Source: Mugil cephalus
Taxonomy: Eukaryota > Chordata > Actinopteri > Mugiliformes > Mugilidae
Assembly: GCF_022458985.1 (NCBI RefSeq)
Contig: NC_061791.1
Location: forward strand, 1,121,501-1,185,500
Direction: 5' to 3'
Length of the DNA stretch: 64,000 nucleotides
Within the stretch, counting starts at the first letter, position 1. Each line of letters begins with the position of its first letter. A program made the translations under genes and the position numbers. The notes under the pieces were generated by a model. It was not told the DNA's origin. It did not search any database and saw only the letters and a program-made list of their open reading frames with translations. This document shows positions 56,261-64,000 of the stretch, one piece after another.

Positions 56261-59148
56261 GTAAGTGGAAACACTTTTTATTTGTCTTTTGCAGAAAAGC
56301 AGAAATGAATCTTTAAACATGTTGAGGTTATATATATAGGTTGAGGTTATACCCAATTTCCCTTCGGGGATGAATACAGTAATCTATCTATCGATAGTTT
56401 GAGAAGTTTTAGGTTTAAAAGTTGAAGGTTATTATAGTTGAATATGATAAAACTTTGTAAAGCTTCAAAAAGTGACATTTGACATTTGAAGAGAAAGTAA
56501 AATAGTTTGTCCATCGTCTCTGAGGCTCTAGTGTTTTCTACCACAACAAAGGAAAAATAAATTAGAATAAAAAAAAATTATAAGAGGTCAGAGTTTGTGG
56601 AGGACATATATAATAATTTTAATGCTTTTGTCTCAACTGGTGCACACTGGCTTCAGTTTCTGACTTAATTTACTCAAAAATTAATATGATTTTAATATGG
56701 TGATGGAGTTATTTATAATACATTAGATTAGAGTTCATAACTAACATTAAAGTTGTGCATTTAGATTTGACACAAAGACATTTGTGTCTCCAAAGACTGA
56801 AATATGAGGAGTCTGTGTTTACTCGTTGCTCTTTGTCTCCCCCGTGTGTCTCAGAGTAGGAACAGCAGAAGCTCTGCAAGACTTCAAAACATTAGCAGGA
56901 AGTGGTGTGTGTATAGATAACACACTTGAGCTAAACCACATCTTTTCCAGTCTCTTTGTAGTAGGCCAGAAACACCTTTCACCTCTTGGTGTTCTCTAAT
57001 GAAGAGTGTATCATTTGTTAATACTCTTTTAAATATATTAATATAATATTTGTTCTAATACATTTTCCTTGGAACACTTAATCCTCCATATGCTCAACTT
57101 TAGTACTGAAACTGTGTTCTCAGGTCATCGGAGTTTTGATGTTTGGCAATGCAATGAGGCTCACCGCCTACAGCGCCGAGGTAAACAACTACGACAACAA
57201 CAACAACACTCAGTCCGTTCAGTCTCAGTATTTAATTACACTTCTTAAGTTTTAAGAACAAGAAATCTGAAGAAAAAAACAAGAGTTAGAATGTTAATAC
57301 TGAAATTTAGACCTGATGGAGCCGAACTCTGTGACTGGACTTTCTGTTACATGAGTTATAAATTTATTTATATTTAAAGGCATGGTAAATGTCTATAGCA
57401 CACACGAAAAAAAAATTGTGCAGATTTTTTGTGGGTTTTTTGTTTGTTCGAGTAGGTTGCTGGGATCGGCATGAGTGTGTTCTGGTCTTGGGTGAACGCC
57501 ATCGGCGTCTTTGGCATCTCCTCCCTGGGAGTCTCTGCCGCCCGCTCCGAGAACATATGTTTGCTAAAAACAGTACGTACAAAAGTCCATGACAAACAAA
57601 GTGTGGATAGAAACTCTCAACTGAATCATTTCTTGTTGCTGTTGTACAGTTTGCAGGTTTCATGGGAGCTGGAATGATCATCATGCTGATCTCGGGCTTT
57701 TCTGTCGTCGCCAACGAAAAGGTCTTTCTAAACCACTACTACGATTGTCTTGATGCTAACGGCCAGTTACTGTTACTAGCCCTGATTCCTTAGCTGCTGC
57801 CTTAGATTCTATTACTAATATTCACCAATAGTAACCATAACTTTGATATACAGTTCTGTATATAAGAGCGTCTGACTAGTTTGAAATGCTAGCTGGCTAT
57901 CACTATAGCTTTAGCCCATTTAAGCCTTACCTTGGAGCAGACGTGTGTAGCTTGTTTGTTTACTAGAGATGTAGCTGAAGTGGGTCCTTCCACACTGTTT
58001 GATCCACACAAGGCTCCGCTCCTGTTGGGAAGAACATGACCCCCCCAGACAAAGTCTTGGAGAACCTAGTAGCTAGACCACACCACTTCACCATTTAGCT
58101 TGACGGACCTTGTTTACATACTAACAGCTGCTAGAATGACCGTTTGGGGGCGGGGTTTAGCGAAAAGTCAATTAGTAGAGTGGAAGGGATGAAAAGTGGC
58201 GAATGGATGAAAAAAGTCAAAGGGATGAGACGAGGAAAGTGGAAGGGATGGAAAAATCAAAGGACAGTGATGAGACGGACTTGCTCTTCCCTCTAAAAAT
58301 TTTAGATTTCAGTTTCCACACTTCACATTTTTCAAAAATGAAATTGAACATAGAAAATTACACAGAAACAAAATAAAAATATGAATCGGCAAGAACCTGA
58401 TCTCATGTGTTTAACATAACCAGTCCATTTAGACCACATCCTATAAAATTTCTCAGTTAGTCTTCCATCCCCTGCACATCCTAACCGGAAGTCACGATGT
58501 TGGTGTTTGACAGATAATATACAGCGGACTGTTTTGCTATTGTTTTCATGCAGGAAACAACTGGCTCAGACCAGATCTATGCATGGGTATCCAACCAGTC
58601 ACCCGAACAGTAAATCCAAACCCCAGTTGGTTTGTCATATTCACATAAAATAATAATAACAACTACTGTACTATTTTCTTCTGCAGGTCTACAGGGAGAT
58701 CATCTCCCCGTACTTACACAATGGCTTTGAAATCATCATAGGCATCTCTTTTGGATTGTCTGCCATTGCAGTAAGCTCCTCTCATTCTTATTTGTTGTTG
58801 TTGTAGTATGTTCGCATCAAGTCTCAAGAAGCCAATGAGAAGCAGAGTTGGCAAGTAATGAAGCAGCATGTCATGAAGCTAGCTAGCATCTTTGCACTGC
58901 CGGAGGTACCATCTCTGTCAACATGGGAATCAAAGGACGGTGGGATCCTCGACCTCTGGTTTAATTTTTATAAACTGTGTTCACAGCTGCTGGGTCTGCT
59001 GATTTCCCTCTCCATGATCGACCAGATCAAACGCCATGACAGCTCAGCAGGACAATATTCCATGGCCATGAATGACGTCCAAACAGAAGCCTCGGGACCT
59101 TTAACCTTTGCACTGTCCTCTGCACAGGAACCAGCGGTCAAGGCGTGA
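56201..59148 (+). CDS. third tetraspanin with a miniature large loop (whole gene, 7 exons; possibly decaying)
   Basis: Predicted 194-codon tetraspanin. The exons are 56201-56260, 57124-57180, 57456-57572, 57650-57721, 58554-58586, 58687-58770 and 58987-59148, all phase 0. The start MGKINGCLKCVFIFFNSLFS and all four TM segments are present (TM3 GFMGAGMIIMLISGFSVV, TM4 FEIIIGISFGLSAIALLGLL). Between TM3 and TM4 only about 27 residues remain (NEKETTGSDQIYAW, VYREIISPYLHNG), against about 90 in TSPAN8. The CCG motif is missing and the SC of TSPAN8 exon 7 is VY here. I found no TGYTGYGG word between 57722 and 58686. The tail is long (about 40 residues) and ends EPAVKA. It may be a loop-reduced functional protein or an early pseudogene; the donors of exons 4 (GTCTTT) and 5 (GTATCC) are weak. 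Confidence 0.7.
57124..57180 (+). CDS. third tetraspanin exon 2
   Basis: VIGVLMFGNAMRLTAYSAE; acceptor gtgttctcag, donor GTAAAC. This exon and its upstream intron are duplicated at 61498-61770. Confidence 0.82.
57456..57572 (+). CDS. third tetraspanin exon 3
   Basis: VAGIGMSVFWSWVNAIGVFG, TM2, then AARSENICLLKT; acceptor tcgagtag, donor GTACGT. Confidence 0.82.
57650..57721 (+). CDS. third tetraspanin exon 4
   Basis: TM3, FAGFMGAGMIIMLISGFSVV, ending ANEK; acceptor ttgtacag, weak donor GTCTTT. Confidence 0.78.
58554..58586 (+). CDS. third tetraspanin exon 5 (11-codon loop remnant)
   Basis: Acceptor tttcatgcag. ETTGSDQIYAW then donor GTATCC keeps phase 0 into exon 6. The better donor GTAAAT at 58609 would give the wrong frame. 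IYAW aligns with VYST at the end of the TSPAN8 CCG exon. Confidence 0.5.
58687..58770 (+). CDS. third tetraspanin exon 6
   Basis: VYREIISPYLHNGFEIIIGI into TM4; acceptor cttctgcag, donor GTAAGC. 28 codons, same as TSPAN8 exon 7. Confidence 0.82.
58987..59148 (+). CDS. third tetraspanin exon 7
   Basis: LLGLLISLSMIDQIKRHDSS and a long tail to PAVKA; acceptor gttcacag, stop at 59146-59148. Confidence 0.83.
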   Translation: MLGLLISLSMIDQIKRHDSSAGQYSMAMNDVQTEASGPLTFALSSAQEPAVKA

Positions 59149-60600
59149 CCTCATTAATTAGCTTATTAGCTTTGCAGCGTTAATGTTTCTGTGTCTGTAA
59201 AGGCTCTTAAAAAGTTTCTTCACTGAAACAAACACGGGTGCATTTTTCATCTCAATTATAAGAAAGTGTTAGCAGCTAACAGGCTAACGTAAAAAGGGTG
59301 ATGTCATCATGGTTTGTTATGTCACAGTTTAACTGGATATGTTAAACGCAGACATTTCATTACAAATCTGTAGCTTAGCTTAGTTTAGCTTAGCATTTTA
59401 GCCAAAATTAACTAATTTTATTTGATTTGTTCTGATTTATACAAGTATTTTATTGTTTTGTACATGTTGAAGACTCTTCTAACGTACTGTTTGTGTTTTT
59501 CAAATAAAAAGTAAAATCTTAACGATTAAAATGGTGAAATAATTTCAGCTGATTAACGGCTGGAAGAAGGAGGAGGTCGTACCTCCTCCTGTTGTTCGCT
59601 CCTTTCACTTTTTTGTCCTTCTTCTTTTTCTGCTTCATCTTTCTTCTTTGTCCTCCACTTCAGTCGTTGTCCTCCTCCTCCTCTTCAATTGGTTTCTTCT
59701 GAGGATCAATAAAGTTTTTAGTTGTTTGTTATGTAGGAAAATATGGATCAACATTGGCCTTGTTGGTTATTTGCATTTCCTTCCAGATGAAGTAAAAAAA
59801 AAAAAGGAGTGAATGTGGAAATGTAGCCTCTTATTCACATCCATTAGAAAAGAGCGTGTCTATGATATTTAAATATCACGCAAAGATCCATTTTATTCTG
59901 AGAAAGAAACTTTACACAACATAAAAAACAACAATTATTAGCCAACAAAAGCAGGTAAACACTTTTGAATAAAAATATAAATATAAAGGAGATGTATTCA
60001 CCCACTGTTACATCAAAATGCATAAAGTACTAAACGGGTAGTTTAAGATCATTTATTTGCTGTCAGAAAGTCAGAAAGGTGCCTCTTATATGGAGTTAAA
60101 TCAGTGTTTCAGTGTCCACTTACTTTAGACCAGAGGGTGAAGTTGCAGCAGATGACCACTAGATGTCAGCGCTGCCAAACTAAAACACATACACAGCTGC
60201 ACGTTCTTTATTTTTTACCGTAATCAGAGAAAATAACCAGAGAAAAATGATTTATAATTTAACTCTTTATGTTTGAGAAGGTTCTCAGTAAAACACAAAA
60301 CAAATCTGAAACAAAGATAACTGGACTTGTAAAGTTGATTGAAGATGTTTTATTCAAGTCTTAAATTGTTTAGGGGTGACAGTTAGGCCCTGGATCCATC
60401 GTAGTAGATTCATAGAACCTTGGTTACATCAGTAATCAAGTTTAAACGTCCAGTTGTTCTTTTTTCAGCCTTTTGTAGCTTTTAAAAATAAACAATCACA
60501 GTCAAAGAATAAAAAAATCTATAATATAAACACAGAGACAGGAAAAACTAAACAACACAAAAAATAGTTTAACTTCAGAGCTCCAGAGATTCTTTTCTAT
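59149..60600. other. 3' UTR of the third tetraspanin and following intergenic DNA
   Basis: AT-rich; poly(A) signal at 59503; a (TCC)-rich patch near 59630-59690. No further gene seen. Confidence 0.7.
59503..59508 (+). terminator. poly(A) signal of the third tetraspanin
   Basis: AATAAA 355 bases after the stop codon. Confidence 0.6.
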
Positions 60601-60624
60601 CAAAGTTAACAAAATTCCCAGTAT

Positions 60625-61470
60625 GGGGCGGGGAGCTGCTGACGTCACCTGGGGCAGAAGTCCCTGAGGTGGTGAAGCAACCACCTGGCGGGGAAGCCCC
60701 AGGAGAGGTTGAGATCCACCCTGGGTATCTCAAGGCTCTGAATGTTGTAGGGCTGTCTTGGTTGACACGCCTCTGCAACATTGCGTGGTCATCGGGGGCA
60801 GCGCTCTGGAGAGGCAGACCGGCATGGTGGTTCCCATTTTTAAGAAAGGGGACCAGAGGGTGTTTTCCAACTATAGGGGGATCACACTCCTCAGCCTCTC
60901 CAGGAAAGTCTACGCCAGGGTGCTGGAAAAGAGGGTCCGATCGATTGAACCTCAGATCGTTCCTTGGTATGGAACCATGGACGAGCTCTTTGCCCTTGCT
61001 AGGGTGCTGGAGGGGAAATGGGTGTTTGCCCAACAAGTCTCCAGGGGCATCCTGTGGGGGGTGCTCCGGGGGTATGGGGTGGATGGCCCCTTGCTAAGGG
61101 CCATTCAGGCCCTGTACCAATAGGAGGGCGAGTTCGGTCCATGTGGCGAGCTATAAGTTGGACTTGTTCCCAGTGAGGGTTGGACTCCACCAGGGATGAT
61201 GTGGTCCTCCTAGCTTCATCGAACTGCGACCTCCAGCTCTTGCTGCAGACGAGTGTGAAGCGGCTGGGATGAAGATCAGCACCTCCAAGTCTGTGGCCAT
61301 GGTTCTCAGTCAGAAAAGGGTGGATTGCTCACTCCGGGTCGGGGAGGAAGTCCTGCGTCAAGTGGAGGAGTTCAAGTACCTCGGGATCTTGTTCACAAGT
61401 GAGGGTAGAATGGAGCGGGAGATCGACAGACGGATCAGAGCAGCGTCTGCAGTGTTGCGGGCGTAGTGAA
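60625..61470 (+). mobile_element. Rex3-like (RTE clade) LINE fragment, internally deleted
   Basis: Frames read WLTRLCNIAWSSGA, VVPIFKKGDQRVF, NYRGITLLSL, KVYARVLEKRV, then RGILWGVLRGYGVDGPLLRA, and after a deletion MKISTSKSVAMVLSQKRVDC to VEEFKYLGILFTSEGRMERE. The segment coding for the first catalytic aspartate and the ADD block are missing, and there are frameshifts. The clade is assigned from remembered fish Rex3 sequence. Confidence 0.85.
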
Positions 61471-61497
61471 GAGAGAACCAGAGGCCAAAAGCACAGT

Positions 61498-61770
61498 TCA
61501 CCTCTTGTTGTTCTCTAATGAAGAGTGTTTCATTGGTTTAAAGTCTTTTTGAAAACAGTATATTAATATATTATTTATCCTAATGCATTTACCCTGGAAC
61601 ACTTAATTCTCCATATACTGAACTTTAATCCTGAAACTGTGTCCACAGATCATCGGAGGTGTGCTGATCTAAGGTATCGTGAAGGTTAGCAGCAACGACG
61701 AGGTAAGCAACGATGACAATGACAACAACTACACCAACACTCAGTCTGTTCAGTCTCAGTATTCATTAGG
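61498..61770 (+). pseudogene. decayed duplicate of third tetraspanin intron 1 / exon 2
   Basis: Matches 56975-57240 in order: gttctctaatgaagagtgt, ggaacacttaat, ctgaaactgtg, the exon 2 segment (61649-61702, starting IIGGVLI) and ctcagtctgttcagtctcag. The exon carries an in-frame TAA after IIGGVLI. No other exons are attached. Confidence 0.88.
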
Positions 61771-61859
61771 GCCACGGGGCAACACTCGAGTCACTATTGT
61801 TATACCACTTGTTTCTTCTTATTTTTCCCCTTCCTTCTTTTTTTCGTCCCTTAACTCAT

Positions 61860-62790
61860 CCTAGGGCGAGTTATATATCAAAACGTGCTATTACCTTTCT
61901 TTGCAAAATACGAGGATCACCCACAGCTTCAGCGACACCAAAAACACCAGGACTCTGTGGTGAGGAATACAGACCCTTATGGACTATAAGCCCTCTCCAC
62001 AGACCGTGACAGCTCCACCTCTCCGCTGAATGAGCTGAACAACTTCCTTGCTCGTTTTGAGGCAGACAACAACACCCCTGCACACAAGACTCCACCCCCT
62101 CCAGGCGACCAGGTGCTGGCGCTGAGCCTGGACAGTGTGAGGAGATCCCTCAGCAGGATCAACGCACACAAAGCTCCAGGCCCAGACAACATACCTGGTC
62201 GTGTACTGAGAGACTGTGCAGCTGAACATCTCACTGAGTCGGGCCGTTGTCTCCACCTGCTTCAAAGCCACCACCACCATCATCCCGGTCCCAAAGAAGT
62301 CGTCTCCCTCCTGCTTCAACGACTACCGTCCGGTAGCACCCACTCTCATCCTGATGAAGTGCTTCATCCGCTAGTCATGCATCAAATCAAGTCTTCCCTA
62401 CCCCCCTCCCTGGACCCCCTCCAGTTTGCACATCGGTCCAACCGATCAACCGATGACGCCATCTCCACTGCCCTCCACTCAGCCCTCACACACCTGGACA
62501 CTAAAAATGCTGTTCATAGAACTTAGCTCAGCATTCAACACAATCATCACTCAACAGCTGATCTACAAACTGGACCTGCTGGGGCTCAACACATTTACAA
62601 CACCTGGCTCACGCACAAAGCCCTCTGCATTGCGGCTGATGCCACCCACCTGTTACACAGCTTCCTGAGTCTGCTGCCATCAGGAAGGAGACTGTGGAGT
62701 CTGAGGACCAGGACCAGCAGACTGAGGGACAGTTTCATCCACCAGGCTGTCAGGAAACTGAACTCTCTCGCTCTCTCACCCACCCCCACT
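61860..62790 (+). mobile_element. CR1/L2-Rex1-type LINE ORF2 fragment, internally deleted
   Basis: Frames read [78 protein letters not shown] and LSSAFNTIITQQLIYKLDLL. It then jumps to the C terminus (ALRLMPPTC frame, RTRTSRLRDSF, KLNSLALS). The RT catalytic YADD-type block is deleted and frameshifts are present. Confidence 0.88.
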
Positions 62791-64000
62791 AAAGTCTAAA
62801 TAAGTTGCACCAGTTATTTGCAAAGTAGTTGCACCAGCTTGTGGTTCTTACAGAAACAGGTCAGGGAACTTTCTCACGTGGTTTTTACCCACAGAGTTTC
62901 TTATTTAAACCTTAAAATTTCTTCCCGTTGGTCAGAACTGAAGAAGCTGCTCAGATGAAACGTCTTGACTTTTTTTAAACCACTCTGTCCTGTAACAGAC
63001 TGTTTAATACAAATAAACTAAAGGCTGCATGTGTCCTAGTTTCAGATTTACAAATCTGGTCCAGTCTGAATCCCTGACGGTGGCATATGAACTCAAATAC
63101 TCAAAACTAGATTGCGCCCTCTGCTCTTTAAAAAGGGCATCATGACTCATTTTTCATCTGGGCTGATTTGAACAGTCACATGTTTAATTTTTATCTTTTT
63201 ATCTTGCTCAGCTGCTTCGTTACATCCTTACACATCCTTTCAACTTAAGCATCAACTCACATTTTCCATAATTTTCGGCCCAAAGTTGACCTCTAACTTA
63301 TTGTGTGTAAAAGTCGTCTGTGTCTCATTGTTGTCTTGGTCCTTTCTTTTTTTTGGAGGACTGTCACACTGAGGAAGTAAAACTGGTCATGTTTGGAGCT
63401 GAACTCTGACTAGGACAGTCTTGTTTTAGCTTATTTTATGTGTTTTGTGTTCTTCTAGAAGGGTTTTAATACCCTGGAGCACTTCACAATGCTGATCTCC
63501 TCACGGCTTCAGACGATGGACTTGTCTCTATACTTGTCCTGCTAGATCTCAGTGCTGCATTTGACATTATTGATCACAGTATTCTACTGCAGAAACTTGA
63601 AAGTGTGATCAAGATTACAGGAACTGCCCTAGACTGGTTTGAATCATATCTGTCAAACAGATTCCAGTTTGTCGAAGTAAACAACAATTCTTCTATATAT
63701 ACCAAAGTAAGCTATGGAGTTCCTCAGGGTTCTGTTCTAGGACCGTATCATTCACATTATACATGCTTCCCTTAGGCAATATTATAGGAAAGCAGATGAA
63801 ACCAGATGAAAGTAATCAGCTGATTAAACTCGCTCTCAGGCCGCTCTGGAGGTTTCAGGTGGGTTTTTGTAAATCATCTTGAGAGAATTTGTATTGTAAT
63901 TGGTATTTGAACTGTTTTATGCATTTTTTTTATGGCTTTGCTGTGAAGCCCTTTCGGTTATTGTGAAGGACAACGAATAAAACTGGATTGATTGATGTTT
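62775..64000 (+). mobile_element. composite LINE relic, copy 2 (runs off the window)
   Basis: Repeats 51985-53275 from cacccccactaaagtctaaa to the tail gacaacgaataaaactggat at 63970-63990. It carries its own deletion of about 55 bases covering the YADD motif (near 63790), which copy 1 keeps. Joined upstream to the CR1/L2 fragment. Confidence 0.88.

Overview
The window looks like a teleost fish chromosome segment. Genes are intron-rich with GT/AG splice sites, codons are vertebrate-like, introns are full of microsatellites and short satellites, and the interspersed repeats are fish-type non-LTR retrotransposon fragments (Rex3/RTE-like, CR1/L2/Rex1-like). No prokaryotic, viral, CRISPR, tRNA or rRNA feature was seen. 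All exon models were built by eye from splice signals, reading frame and remembered vertebrate families; none was aligned.

Layout. (1) 975-13421, minus strand: DYRK2, a dual-specificity kinase, complete in seven coding exons (591 codons). Its first coding exon lies in a GC-rich CpG-island-like promoter at about 13.0-13.5 kb. (2) 15208-22787, plus strand: FBXO15, an F-box protein, nine exons (523 codons), head-to-head with DYRK2 across about 1.8 kb. Intron 4 contains almost 1 kb of nearly pure pyrimidine sequence. (3) 23870-25314, minus strand: a two-exon gene coding for a pyrin domain, a TRIM-type coiled coil and a PRY/SPRY (B30.2) domain, a compact pyrin-like innate-immune architecture with no RING or B-box. 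(4) 28764-59148, plus strand: a tandem tetraspanin cluster. It holds a TSPAN8 orthologue (230 codons, intron 1 of 8.8 kb), a divergent tetraspanin of 283 codons, and a third tetraspanin of about 194 codons. In the third, the large extracellular loop is reduced to about 27 residues and has lost the CCG motif and all loop cysteines. A decayed copy of the third gene's exon 2, with a stop codon, sits at 61.5-61.8 kb. (5) 60.6-64.0 kb: a graveyard of internally deleted LINE copies, one of which repeats a composite already present at 52.0-53.3 kb.

Functionally the genes do not form one pathway. DYRK2 is a regulatory kinase, FBXO15 an SCF substrate adaptor, the PYD/B30.2 gene a probable inflammasome-type sensor or adaptor, and the tetraspanins membrane organisers. 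The tetraspanins clearly share descent: exon boundaries coincide, the strand is the same, and they stand in tandem. The points most worth a second look are the mini-loop tetraspanin, the PYD-coiled-coil-B30.2 gene, an array of seven to eight copies of one reverse-transcriptase core phrase at 43.5-46.2 kb, the complementary purine exon and pyrimidine intron in FBXO15, and a splice acceptor embedded in a (GTGTT)n microsatellite.
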